Source: Epiperipatus broadwayi
Taxonomy: Eukaryota > Onychophora > Udeonychophora > Euonychophora > Peripatidae
Assembly: GCA_028023455.1 (NCBI GenBank)
Contig: JAQFVV010006215.1
Location: forward strand, 2,554,580 to 2,618,579
Reading direction: 5' to 3'
Length of the DNA stretch: 64,000 nucleotides
The notes under the pieces are model-generated. The model saw only the letters and a list, made by a program, of their open reading frames with translations, did not search any database and was not told the DNA's origin. Numbering within the stretch: the first letter of the stretch is position 1; each line of letters begins with the position of its first letter. Below are positions 50,836 through 61,561 of the stretch, piece by piece. The translations under genes and the position numbers were made by a program.

Positions 50836-51063
50836 TTATAGTGGATTCGCCAAACTAAAACGTTTTCCAATCGCTGTTGATCCTTTCCATTTCTCTAAGC
50901 GATCTAAAATTGAAATTTTGTTTCCAAAGAAATTCATTTTCTTGGGTGTTTTTTCCTTTCCATTAGGGTAAACTAAAAGTTTAAAATAAAAAAAAGAACT
51001 TAGACTTACGATAATAAGACACCTACTTACCACTGTTGGGTAAAATTTAATTAAAACTAACAA
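50836..51063 (-). pseudogene. Remnant of Tigger/pogo-type transposase N-terminus
   Basis: The minus-strand frame ends with KISILDRLEKWKGSTAIG followed by KRFSLANPL. This resembles the first helix-turn-helix of CENP-B/Tigger/pogo-type transposases (consensus K-I-x-ILDRLExGExSTxIGKxFxLxxSTI). After the stop, about 50835-50750 still suggests the next helix and an AERLLI or HIRST stretch in broken frames. The catalytic DDE domain is absent. It sits inside the TA-flanked copy B in the expected superfamily context, which raises confidence. Confidence 0.55.
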
Positions 51064-51494
51064 TTAAAAATTAAATTATTATTTTTGTCTTTAATTTTTT
51101 AATTTTCAATTCTGTTTAAAAATCAAATTTCATTGTTTCACAGTCACATTAATTTCAGATCACATTACATAATTTTTAAATTGTTAATTACAATTAAAAA
51201 TCAGATTTTAATTTTTAATTGTCAAATTTAATTGTGCTCAACGCTGTTACTCACCTTTTAAAAATAAACTTGGGGACACTAAATGGTTAATTGATTACGT
51301 ACTCTTTTTTTAAAATGCAAAAATAGAATGTGATTTAAAATGCAAAAACAATAACATGCATAATATAGGCATCTGTAACGTTTGAACAGAGTTACATTAT
51401 AATCTTGTAAAATTAATGTCTGTATATAAAATGGGGAAATCCTGATTCTAAGTGAATTATGAACTTCTTTATTGCATAAAATCTATTACAGTAC

Positions 51495-51645
51495 TATTAT
51501 AAAATGCTGAAAATATTGAAATTATTAGATGGAAGTCGAACTCCAATAATGTGCTATTACTTTAAATATAACGTGTGAGTGCGTGAAATTTATATTTAAA
51601 GTAATAGCGCACTATCAGAGGTCGACTTCTGATCTAATAATTTTT
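51495..51645. repeat. Nested hairpin segment in copy B
   Basis: The left arm, with TTAGATGGAAGTCGAACTCC and AATAATGTGCTATTACTTTA, is mirrored by TTTAAAGTAATAGCGCACTA and GAGGTCGACTTCTGATCTAA. It is a better preserved hairpin than the one in copy A and is related to the ends of the 28659-29633 foldback. Confidence 0.7.
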
Positions 51646-51924
51646 ATTGCTTAAAAGATATTAAGAAGAAACATGAATCGCATAACTTCGAATCACATTA
51701 AATAAATCCACATAAAACAAGACCCGAGTGTAGTTAGTCAATATGTGGTTACAATTCACAACCCACATATACTTCCTATTCATTTCATCAGGTTGAATGT
51801 GATTTATATATGTAAAATATTAATTTTCTGTAACTACTGAGTTTGAAATGATGTCTTAGATATGGATTTATATATGATAGAAGATTTGAGTGAGTCATTA
51901 TATCTAACATAAAAAAGGTTATAG

Positions 51925-53670
51925 AGCGATTTTTTGGTACTGATTTAGTATGCGCTTCATGGCCATTTTGAATTCTAAGAACTGCCCAATCACTGATAGA
52001 TTCAAGTGATAAATGACATCGAATAATCTATACATAGTCTCAATATGATCATTCGTTACAAAATCGCAATTTACATCAATAATTTAAAAATTAAACACAA
52101 ATTTTTTACAATTATGCTTGATCTAATTATGTGACTAAAACATAGAAAGTCACAATTTACATCAATACTTTTAAAAATTAAAGTGCAACTTTTGTACAAT
52201 TATGCATTCATTACAAAATCACAATTTACATCAATAATTAAAAAATTAAAGTACAAATTTTGTACAATTATACTTTATATAATCATGTGACTAAAACATA
52301 CAAAGACATAATTTATATCAATAATTCTAAAATTAAAGCGCAAATTCTGTACAAATATGCAATCATGACCATTCATTAGAAAATTACAATTTACATAAAT
52401 AATTAAAAAATTCGAGTGCGAATTTCATACAATTATGTTTGATCGTATGCCCAATCACTGTTGTGTATTCTAAAATGAATTTAGTATTTTCCTTTCTTAC
52501 TAATAATGTTCATCATTAATTATATTCTCAGTCAATAGTATTCTAAATCTTATTCATTATTAAACTTAATAAATCCATATTTTTAACTAAATACAACAAG
52601 CACATGTACAAATAAATAATTGCAGATTTTATTATTTCAAAATACTAAGTAAATAAGAATTATATTACAATGTATGCCATAACCACATGAAATAAAGCAT
52701 ATTAATTTTACAATTAATAGGATTTTTTCTTACTAGAAAGTAAGTCTGATGTTGCATACTAATTAGAAAAAAATGGAGATACGAAATATAGCATTCACAT
52801 TTCATTCCCTGATGTGGTCATCTGATCTACACTTGATCACGTGAGTTTTTTATGGGCTCTTGAAATTAATACAAGTATATGTCTATTTACATTCAAGTGA
52901 TTTTTACCATCACAAATGAACACAGAAACATGTATAAAGAAAATAATTACAGATTTTATTATTTCAAAATACTAAATATTGAAGTAGTTTTAATTATCAA
53001 GGAGAATTTTGCTAGAGTAGGTCCACATCAAAATACATACAGTAGAAAGTAAAAAAATAATAACATAAATAAATAAAAATTTGTTGATTATTTCAAATGT
53101 AAAAGAGGTATTGATTTTTAAATAAGATAAACACTAACCTTTTCACTATCAGCATCTTTGAGAAATTTAATAAATAAATCTTTCATATTTAGATTCTTTT
53201 TATCCATCCACCAACAAATTGAATCCAAATGGGATTGTAATAGGTCTGGTGATCATATTTAATAAGATTTTAGTTCTTTGAAATTATAAGGTTGGTACGA
53301 ACAATTTTATATTATTTGTTGTATTTGGTTAAAATATATTGATTTATTAAGTTTAATAATGTATAAGATTTAGGAATACTATTGACTGAGTTAGAATATA
53401 GTTAATGATGAACATTAGTGATAATGGAAAATACTAAATTAATTTTAGAATACACAACAGTGATTGGGCATATGACCAAGCATAATTGTATGAAATTTGC
53501 ATTCTAATTTATGTAAATTGCGATTTTGTAACAAATAGTCATATTGAATCCATGTGTAGATTAATTGATGTCATTGATCGCTTGGATGTGTCAGAGGGGT
53601 TTTGGAAAGGTCTTAGAATTCAATATGGCCATGAGCACATATTAAATCAGTACCGATTTTTTTTATACGT
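51925..53670. mobile_element. Foldback element with long, unequal inverted arms
   Basis: The left arm (about 51925-52610) and right arm (about 53290-53670, inverted) share TTTTGGTACTGATTTAGTAT or TCGGTACTGATTTAATAT, CATGGCCAT.TTGAATTCTA, GTTACAAAATCGCAATTTAC, TGCCCAATCACTGTTGTGTA and TTCTAAAAT. The left arm is longer because of a tandem expansion at 52045-52440. The centre (52610-53290) contains a direct pair of CAGATTTTATTATTTCAAAA at about 52624 and 52951. No transposase or target duplication was recognised. The open frame at 53486-53755 in the right arm has no known relative and is probably fortuitous. Confidence 0.65.
52045..52440. repeat. Tandem repeat expansion in the left arm of the foldback
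   Basis: About five diverged units of roughly 75-100 bp, each with AATTTACATCAATAATT-like, AAATTAAAG-like and TTTTGTACAATTATG-like segments. Alternate units share GTGACTAAAACATA, so the higher-order unit may be a pair. The matching right arm has one copy. Confidence 0.7.
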
Positions 53671-54229
53671 CAGAAGATTAAGAATAGGTTGTACTATTGA
53701 TATTTCTAACACCATTATGCTATCTTTTCTTGTTTCAATGGATCAATTTCTATAGTCTTAATTGAAATGTAATGTTATAATGTTTTATACTTGATTTGAG
53801 AAAATCAGATTTATTTCTTAGAATCAATGTCATGAAATTTAAAAATAAATTGATAGTTATTATGTTTGAAGATTTATAATCAGTTATTGGGATATTGAGC
53901 TTTTTCTAGATTTCTACTTTAATTAATTTTGTATTTTGCATATTATTGCTTCAAATTTTTTAGCAGTATTTATTAATTTTAATATTTATAATATATAGGA
54001 ATATGATAAGTGTGATGTTTGAGAATATAACTATTTGTTATATGTTATACAAATGCTATATTTGTGTTAGCATTAACATTTGATTATCTTCAGGCTACAG
54101 TTAAAGTGTTTATTAAATAGCATATTTAGATCCGCTCATTCATGCTATCATTCCATTTATATAAGTAATATAGATGCAGATAAGAGTAACTAAATAAAAT
54201 GTAGTATATAATGTGTATCTAATTATTAA
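53671..54229. other. AT-rich DNA without a recognised feature
   Basis: No homology or bounded repeat was seen. Confidence 0.4.
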
Positions 54230-54249
54230 AAGCCAGTCAACACTTAGAC

Positions 54250-55051
54250 CAGTGGTGCCCAACCTTTAACTTGACGCGAGCCAGTTGAGAATTTAAAAAA
54301 ATTTGGGGAGCCACAATTATATATTACATTTTTCATATTACATTTATAAACATGGTACTTGGGTACTAAACCTGCAATGTAGGGAGATAGGTGGGGGGGA
54401 TGGCCTATTCACATTGGTATCAATCCGCCATTTCTAATGTGGCCAAAATAACGTGTACACGGATCTTTCTCGATGAAAACATCAATATATACAGCAAAAT
54501 ATATATGTGTACATGAATCTATCTCGATAAAAACTATTTACAGCACTAAACATCAATATATATATACAGCAAAATATATACGTGTACATGGATCTATTTC
54601 GATAAAAACTATTTCCAGCACTAAACACAATATATATACAGCACCAAACCAAACGTCTACAAGGATCTTTCTCGATAAAAACAACAATATATACAAGAGC
54701 ACTAAACACAATATATATATAGCACCAAACCAAACGTGTACAGCAAAAAAAAAAAAAAAATGGTGTAATATGTTAAAAAGAAAAAAAAATGTAAATACAT
54801 TTTATTTATTAAAAATTTGGTAACATACATATAAATTACAATTACAGGAAAAATATATTTTATTTAATGTGAAACCTGACACTGCATATCGTTATTGTTT
54901 GTATTGTAAAAATGTTTATTTTTTAGTGTGTGCATGTGCCATCAAGGAACATAAAATATTTTATCAATTTTTTTGAAGAGTGCAATTCGAGCCACATTAA
55001 ACAGTTACGCGAGCCACATGTGACTCGCGAGCTACGGGTTGGGCATCCCTG
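54250..55051. mobile_element. hAT-family non-autonomous transposon
   Basis: It starts CAGTGGTGCCCAACC and ends GGTTGGGCATCCCTG, inverted termini with few mismatches and a typical hAT consensus. Near the ends lie ACGCGAGCCA-type subterminal motifs on both sides. An exact 8-bp target duplication, ACTTAGAC, flanks it (54242-54249 and 55052-55059). The site is one end of a TTAA-flanked MITE, so the hAT is the younger insertion. No transposase; the body holds a minisatellite. Confidence 0.92.
54452..54743. repeat. Minisatellite inside the hAT element
   Basis: Four to five units of roughly 60-85 bp with GTGTACACGGATCTTTCTCG or variants, CGATAAAAAC, CAGCACTAAACA and CAATATATATACAGCA. Apparent open frames across this block on both strands follow from the repeats and are not genes. 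Confidence 0.8.
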
Positions 55052-55225
55052 ACTTAGACAATCCCAACATCAATAACTGCCAACAATTCCAATCTGTTAT
55101 CAAGACAATCTTTTAACAATAAAGGTGGAATCCCTTTATTGTTAAAAGGAGATTGCCTTGACAATAATTTGAAATTCTTGATTGTTATTGATACTGGGTT
55201 TGTCTAAGTGTTAACTGGCATTTAA

Positions 55226-55878
55226 TGATTACTTAAAAATCCATTTAGCCTTGATCATTATTACATTTATGTATATGATTTATTGTTAATGAGAATTTAT
55301 TTTGTTACCAGCCATAAGAGGACCTGAATTAATCTTAAGTTTGTAAGTGGTTTTACTTTTAATATAAACCTAAAATTGTCTGAATGATCTTCATTAGTGA
55401 GAAGCAGATATATTAGTCACTCATAATGATTATTTACTATCATTGAAGGAAATGATTTATTGTGATCATTAAAAATGGAGAAATAAATTGGTGATTCACT
55501 CCTTTATGTTTAAACAAAGATAGTTATAATAAGTGGTAAATAATTTAGTTTTAGAAGGAACTTTATTCAAGTAAAAATCTATCTACACGTATTTCAGTTT
55601 AAAAGAAAAAAAAAATTAATACAAAACTAATCAAAAAATACCACAGTAAATATTTTCAATAGCATTCAGTGAATTAAACTATTATTAAAAACATTTGCAA
55701 TAAATTAGGAAACAGAAATTATATCTCACTAGAGATTAAAGCACTGATGGTCAAGTGACCACCAAATGTCTGCGAAAATGTTTGATGGGGTGATTTTTTT
55801 ATCTTTTTATTTTATTGTTTTTAAATACATTAAAATTTCTTACAATACTATTGTAAAGATAAGTTATCCTAGTGCACT
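55226..55878. other. AT-rich DNA without a recognised feature
   Basis: Nothing recognised on either strand. Confidence 0.4.
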
Positions 55879-55962
55879 ATAATGCATATTATACACGTTC
55901 CACCACTCTCCATTCTATCTAATAACACTGATACACTTAAACACATATATGCCGAAAAGATA

Positions 55963-56023
55963 AATAATCACCAATATACGTATTTCATGCTAAACCAGCA
56001 ATCATCAGTTGGTCCAGATTATC
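55963..56023 (-). ncRNA. Type I hammerhead ribozyme, apparently complete
   Basis: The minus strand reads, in order: ACCAA (stem I), CTGATGA (core), stem II TGCT, loop GGTTT, AGCA (with one unpaired T at each base), GAA (core), stem III ATAC directly against GTAT, cleavage-site A (triplet ATA, an allowed NUH), then TTGGT closing stem I. Core extent is + 55970-56013. Outside it, GATAATC and GATTATT extend stem I by about seven pairs beyond a TGG bulge, as in natural ribozymes with loop contacts. All invariant core bases are present. The very short stem III is typical of hammerheads in Penelope-like elements and retrozymes, which often need a dimer to cut well. The T-T at the base of stem II is unusual. 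Confidence 0.8.
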
Positions 56024-56372
56024 ATCTCCTACACATATATACTATAAGTGCTCAGATATATATTAAGATAGACAATCTTCATACTTTAATGGACAGGCTT
56101 CAATCTACTCCACACTCCAACTCTTCAACCGTCCATCCAATTGAAAATCTGAGATTCTTGTCACACCCATGTTAGGTCAACATGGGTGTGACAAGAATCT
56201 CAGCCTCAGGGTGGCCTTTGAGCATTCCATCATTCAGATTTTCAATTGGATGGACGGTTGAAGAGTTGGAGTGTGGAGTAGATTGAAGCCTGTCCATTAA
56301 AGTATGAAGATTGTCTATCTTAATGTATATCTGAGCACTTATAGTATATATGTGTAGGAGATGATAATCTGG

Positions 56373-56416
56373 ACCAACTGATGATTGCTGGTTTAGCATG
56401 AAATACGGTTATTGGT
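56373..56416 (+). ncRNA. Hammerhead ribozyme twin with broken stem III
   Basis: This is the sense-arm counterpart of the minus-strand ribozyme: ACCAA, CTGATGA, TGCT-GGTTT-AGCA and GAA are all kept. Stem III is ATAC against GGTT instead of GTAT, which destroys two of four pairs. One further change lies in the outer stem I. It is probably weak or inactive. Confidence 0.7.
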
Positions 56417-56579
56417 GCTTATTTATCTTCTTGGCATATATGTGTTTAAGTGTATCAGTGTTATTAGATAGAGTGGAGAGTGGTGGATCATGTGAAAGTC
56501 TGTGCTCATATACCCTATATATTACATATATAGACACAGGTATATAATAAGCCTGTGTTTCAGTTATTATAATGCATAT

Positions 56580-58339
56580 AATATAAATGTTGTACTTTTT
56601 ATTTCTGTGAAGCAGGCATTTGGAAAAGACTATAATATAGTGGCATTCTTTTCCTGATAACTTTTTGTAATATATGATTGAGTGTATTTTAGGCTATTAC
56701 ACTCAAAGAAAATATGTTTTTGGTTCTCTTCTGATCTGTGGCACAACTCACATAGTGATAAATAATTTTGCAGACAGTTTTAAAAGAAATGTCTGTTTTG
56801 TTGAGATACACACATATAGATCTAATAGATTTATGTGATAAATATTGTTAAAATAATGAATAATTTTTTTTATAAATATTAATAATGTAATAATAAATTA
56901 AATTGATTCTTATTCTGAGAAATATTTTGGAGTTTTATTATAACTAGGTTAATTATGAATTAATCATTATAGCAGTTTACAAATTGAAAAACAAAAAACA
57001 AAGTGTGACTGGACAGCACTCATTATGGATAATCTTTTCTCTGAAGTAATCTAGATATTGGGAATTTTAAAAAAAAACTGTAGTTATTATAAATCAAATG
57101 AACAATTGCTATTATTGTTATAATTATAATTAATCAAGTAAACAATAAAAAAATACAATGATAAAAAAATTAGACTATACCTGATTGAAATTCTGTTGGC
57201 TTATTTTATGATTATTATAATTATTTATTGTAATAAAATTTAGGGGGGGGGTATTTATCTGAAATAATGTTTATATATATATCGAAACCATACAGAGAGC
57301 AATCTTGATTGAGATAATGTGGAAAAAGTGAGTCTAAGTCAATAATGTGGAAATGCAGTTGCGGAAGAAGTGTGAGTACTATCTCTCACTTAATGTGTAC
57401 TCTTAATTTTATTCTATTTTAATAATAAAAATCTTTGGAAATATTGTTTCTTATTATAAGAACTAATTAAGAGTAACCCAATCTGTGTTTTAAAACTAAG
57501 GCTATCAATTTTAAATATAAAGTTGATTAATGATTTATCTCTGAGCATATACAGTAAGTAAATAAATGCATGGATATAAAATGTGTTTATGCATTCTAGA
57601 GTACACCAATGTAAAAGTGATTTTATGTACACCATCTTATCCAATACTTTTATGTTTCAGATACCATTAATACAATAATGACGTATTTAATCCAGATAGA
57701 TTTTACATGTAAACTAATATCTTAAATATTACATTTATATGGTGAAAATGCAGTGACAATGTTACTTTAATAACGACAAAAAAGAAATATTAAAATTTAC
57801 AATTTTTTATACAATATAAAATCAATGATAAAAATGAACAATAATAATAAAAAAATGTATATAAAATATCTAATAAATATTACTATTTGTTTCCTAAATC
57901 TAATTTGAACTAAAGTATATTATCAGACAGTGTTGTGAAGGCATTAACATTAAATAGGAATAGGTTGTTTATTATATCAATATAATTTTTAATTTAAATA
58001 CTAAGGGTAATAATTATCATTATAATTATAATAAATAAATGTTTTATAGTCATTACTTAATTAGTTTTGTTTCACTAACTAATCAATTATTAATCAGCCT
58101 CACTTAATAATGCTGGGAGAAGTTTTCACTCTTTTAAGAGATGCAAGTGCAAATCATTGCTTAGCAGACCTAGATGATATTTACCACATGGGGCTTATTT
58201 ATTTTACTTCAAGATCTTTTACTGGTTTCATTTGCAGGCTTAAATGTAAGGAATGCTACTCCACTAACAAAATATAACTAGGTCATTAGGCTGCCTTGTT
58301 ACATACTATAATTAATAATTAATTAATTAATATTAACAT
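56580..58339. other. AT-rich DNA without a recognised feature
   Basis: Contains a G run at 57242-57250 and chance open frames only. Confidence 0.4.
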
Positions 58340-58890
58340 GTAAGTGGAATTTAAAAAATGGACGCTTGAGCCCAAATATTTTGACTTCATAATCAAAATG
58401 AATCTAGTTGCCATGCCAACAACACATTTTTTATATCATAAGAGACTATATCTATCCATTGATCCCTTCTGTGGACTGTGTCAATGAGAAGAGGAGACAC
58501 TACATCACCTCATATACCAGTGTGTGGCTCTAAACCAAACATGACATTATGTGTAATGCATACAGAAAGCCTGGTACCACAATCAATCAAATACTTGTTG
58601 CTTTCCAGGAGAGATCAATACCCAGCATTAGAGTGGCCACGTTTGTCTTATATGCATTCTGGTGCACCAGATGCATTTTATTGAGTGGAAAAAATACTAG
58701 ACGCCACCCGTCTACATTTAAAAACAAATTAGCATGCATTCAAAATAGACAGGCTAATAACCTGTCCACTTTTATATGCGGCAACTTGGTCTCTGTTGAA
58801 ACAGCCATCAATGTTGTAAGTATATCACACACTCAGTTAAACCAAAATCAGCGCAATACACAACCTTTTTATCAATTTAATTAAAAAAAG
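58340..58890 (+). pseudogene. LINE C-terminal fragment with zinc-knuckle motif
   Basis: The + strand from about 58395 reads KMNLVAMPTTHFLYHKRLYL, then SIDPFCGLCQ, then after a frameshift EEETLHHLIYQCVALNQT (to about 58535). This matches the C-x2-C...E(T)LxHLxxxC putative zinc motif at the end of many LINE reverse transcriptases, after an RNase H- or linker-like stretch. Later frames (58549-58884) continue without recognisable homology. Only the 3' end of the element is present. Confidence 0.6.
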
Positions 58891-60907
58891 AGAGAGACAT
58901 TAAAATGAACTATAGTGACATATGTAAGAATTAATGAACAATCACTCCAAATTGGACCATACACAACCGCAATGGTTTATAATTAGAAGAAATTGCACAT
59001 TAGCATAAAGACAAAAAACTATGTTCTCACTTAGATCTCTATAATCAGAAGAAATTCAAAAAATTGCACACTTACATAAAGAAAATGGACTATATTCTCG
59101 CTTGAAATAGAACTCTCACAACTAAATAAACTAATTAACAATGGACAATGCTTTTTCAGTTGAAACATTCATTTCTGAAGCAACTTAATATATGTAATAA
59201 TGCCAAATAATTACAATGTAAAACATGCAAACAATGTTGAACATAAAAAAAAAAAAATATTTCTTGCAGATTTACTCATCTACATAAGGATGATTAACAC
59301 CACTTAACTTTGAAGTTGAAATTTAAGAATCCATAAACATAATGTCTACAAGATAGCAGTTTTATATAAGTTTAATAGTTACTTACATTTGTCCAACCTA
59401 AACTTAATGTAAATCCCATTCAATCTCAGCAATAATAATATTAAATAAAAATATTACCTATATCTGAACACAGAAATATCTGAAGAAAATTTTATTACAT
59501 TAATAATTAAATAAGATAGAAGCAATTATGAGCAAGTGCATGAAATAATCTGTCTGGTTTATTACATAATTAATTTCATTTTTGTAATATCATCCTTTCT
59601 GGAAACAGCATAAAGATTAGGAAATTTTACTTAGTATAGTTGTCATTCCAGAATAATCTATTTAACACTATTCGTTTTTAAGCTAGCTTATAACTTAGAC
59701 ATTTACCATATTTCAGATTTGTTTTGGTAATCGACAATTCAGGAGTGGCATTTAAACATTTAGCATTGATAATCCATAATGCAATTCCTTTAGCTTTGGA
59801 TACAAATTCATATCGATTTAATTCATTTGAACAGATGCTATAATTTTATTCAAAACAATAGTATTCATTACTTCTTTAATTTGAGATATAAAATTAATTC
59901 ATTCATTTATAGATTTTTAATCCATGATGCCAGTAATTCTGATCATATCTTTGATAAACAAATAGTTTATTTAGAATAAAGCAATTTTTATTACTTTTTG
60001 CTATTATACAAATATATATTTGAATTTAAAAAAAAATATTATTTCAAAAATGTTTCCTTTCATAATTAAAAATGAGATAAATTTACACTATTGAGACTTA
60101 TATGCACCTCTCTTGAAGTAAAAGAATGATTATTTTACCATATTTTTGAAAAATAAACATCAGCAACTTATTTGGAATTAATTTTCCAAAATATATCAAC
60201 TATTTAACATGACTTTCAATTGATGAAATCCAGCAATTTATTGTTGAAGTAGTGAGACAGCATTCCATAAGTCAATTTGTCCATTTTTCCATTAATAGCT
60301 GGCTGTAATAAATAAGATTTCTTGAAATAAAGAATTAATTAATTATTTAATGATGGTTTTGGTTTATCTGTTGTTTATATTTTTCTTAGAATAATAAGTC
60401 ATTTGCCTAGCAAAGGCATCTGCGTAGACTAGTTAATTTAGCTGTTCACCATGTCAATGAAAACAAAATGGTTATTTAAAAATTTGAACCTGCTCAGGTC
60501 CTGATTGCAGTAAGAATTTTGTAGCGACTCTGGATTTTCCAAACTTCAGCTTTTATACCAGTTATCATATGATGTTTGGATTACAGAATATTCTCTATCA
60601 TGCATTGGGGTTTCTTCAATTATCTGCGAAATATTGGAAGAGGTCATCATGATTTCTGCTAGACAAAATGTTAAGAGTTAAGATTTTTTGAATCACGGCT
60701 ATAAAACTTCAGAAACAAAAAGAAAATAATAATTTTAGTCCTTTTTTAATTGCTTCATTTTCTATTCCCGACTTTTAAAAAATAATTTTTACAAATATTT
60801 ATTCAAAATAAATAAATCACAAACTATAAAGTTCTCAGATATTTATTTCAACTAAATTTAAATTGACTCTTTTAATAAATAATTTATTATTTAATAAATA
60901 TCCTAAT
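58891..60907. other. AT-rich DNA without a recognised feature
   Basis: Nothing recognised. Two similar stretches near 58970-59060 (TATAATTAGAAGAAATTGCACA and TATAATCAGAAGAAATTC) suggest a local duplication of about 65-70 bp. Confidence 0.4.
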
Positions 60908-61072
60908 AAACTAAATCAATCTTTACTAAATCTAAAATTTAAACACGTATGCCTCCACACATACAAAAAATATAAACTGTAAGAACTGTTTAAACTAAAT
61001 CAATCTTTGCTAAATCTAAAATTTAAACGCGTATGCCTCCACACATACAAAGAATATAAAATGTAAGAACTG
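60908..61072. repeat. Two-copy tandem repeat, 84-bp period
   Basis: AACTAAATCAATCTTTACTA, AATCTAAAATTTAAACACGT and ATGCCTCCACACATACAAA are repeated from 60992 with a few substitutions, so the duplication is fairly recent. Confidence 0.85.
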
Positions 61073-61231
61073 TTTATTCTATACATAAATAAAATATTTT
61101 AGTGTTGTAATATTTGATTTATAATTTTATTCTATATTTCTATTTTTGAATTATGTATTTTATGTGTGAATATTTCTTTGGATTTATACAATTGATAACG
61201 GTATTCCTTAATAAGAAGAATAAAAACGAAA
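61073..61231. other. AT-rich DNA without a recognised feature
   Basis: Short spacer before the tRNA-derived retroposon. Confidence 0.4.
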
Positions 61232-61249
61232 TATGAGCTTATGTATTTT

Positions 61250-61354
61250 TTTTTTTTTTCACGTGTCATAGCATCGGCCGGGAAGCGAACCTACTAACTT
61301 GGGACAACTGCTTGTAAGGCAGCTGTGCTGATCACTCGACCACCAACGCGTGAC
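61250..61354 (-). mobile_element. tRNA-Val-derived retroposon, copy 2
   Basis: The minus strand, 61349-61271, is the same tRNA-derived sequence as 27657-27753: acceptor GCGTTGG, A-box TGGTCGAGTGATCAGC, anticodon arm GCTGC-CTTACAA-GCAGT (TAC, Val), and B-box GGTTCGCTTCC. An extra 8 bases precede the T-arm (TTAGTAGG region). A TGACACGTG and poly-A tail follow. An 18-bp target duplication flanks it, TATGAGCTTATGTATTTT (61232-61249) and TATGAGTTTATGTATTTT (61355-61372), with one mismatch. Confidence 0.88.
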
Positions 61355-61372
61355 TATGAGTTTATGTATTTT

Positions 61373-61546
61373 CATTATACAAATATAGAAGTCGATCAAA
61401 AAAAAAAAAAACTGCTTTGAAAGCCAATCCAAAATGCTTTATAAAATTATATATTTCTCATAAACATTTTATGCTAAACAACCAATGACAGTGATGAATA
61501 TTCTTGCTTAACTATAAAAATTAAAGCCAATAAAATTTTTATAGTT
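61373..61546. other. AT-rich DNA without a recognised feature
   Basis: Spacer between two retroposon insertions. Confidence 0.4.
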
Positions 61547-61561
61547 TTAAATTTATAATAG

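Larger units (their letters stand above)
48627..51730. mobile_element. Tigger/pogo-like transposon, copy B, split by an insertion
   Basis: The left end CACCTGGGTCTTGTTTTATG and the right end in reverse complement CACTCGGGTCTTGTTTTATG are bordered by TA (48625-48626 and 51731-51732). Copy A (29965-30930) is its relative. Without the 1.75-kb insertion at 48823-50574 this copy is about 1.35 kb. It is longer than copy A because it keeps 50725-51060, which holds a remnant of a transposase DNA-binding domain on the minus strand. The 3' part carries the same nested hairpin as copy A. Confidence 0.8.
54230..55221. mobile_element. TTAA-flanked MITE split by a hAT element
   Basis: The ends are AAGCCAGTCAACACTTAGAC and, in reverse complement, ATGCCAGTTAACACTTAGAC. 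TTAA borders both sides (54226-54229 and 55222-55225), as for piggyBac- or Kolobok-type targets. Removing the nested hAT and one copy of its target duplication leaves about 182 bp that folds on itself for most of its length (CTTTTAACAATAAAG against CTTTATTGTTAAAAG at the loop). Confidence 0.75.
55890..56568 (+). mobile_element. Hairpin retroposon carrying hammerhead ribozyme copies
   Basis: A 679-bp element is flanked by an exact 11-bp duplication, ATAATGCATAT (55879-55889 and 56569-56579). The right half is a sense copy ending in a distinct tail (GTGCTCATATACCCTATATA ... GCCTGTGTTTCAGTTATT, with an ACACAGG/CCTGTGT hairpin). The left half is the same sequence inverted but lacking the tail, joined head to head near 56176-56180 (CACACCCATGTT against AACATGGGTGTG). 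The right arm has an extra segment of about 30 bp near 56205-56235. Each arm contains a hammerhead motif. Long target duplication, single tail and inverted 5' copy point to reverse-transcribed insertion. Penelope-like elements are known for hammerhead ribozymes and inverted 5' copies, so such a source is plausible. No protein coding; open frames here are mirror images of the arms. Confidence 0.85.

Noticed and set aside
53486-53755. 89-codon open frame
   Set aside because: Overlaps the right arm of the foldback element, has no known relative and the matching left arm is not open in the same frame.
54473-54823. Overlapping repetitive open frames
   Set aside because: They arise from the minisatellite inside the hAT element and encode only the repeat periodicity.
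55882-56399. Two similar open frames on opposite strands
   Set aside because: They are mirror images created by the inverted arms of the hairpin retroposon and include the ribozyme region; not genes.
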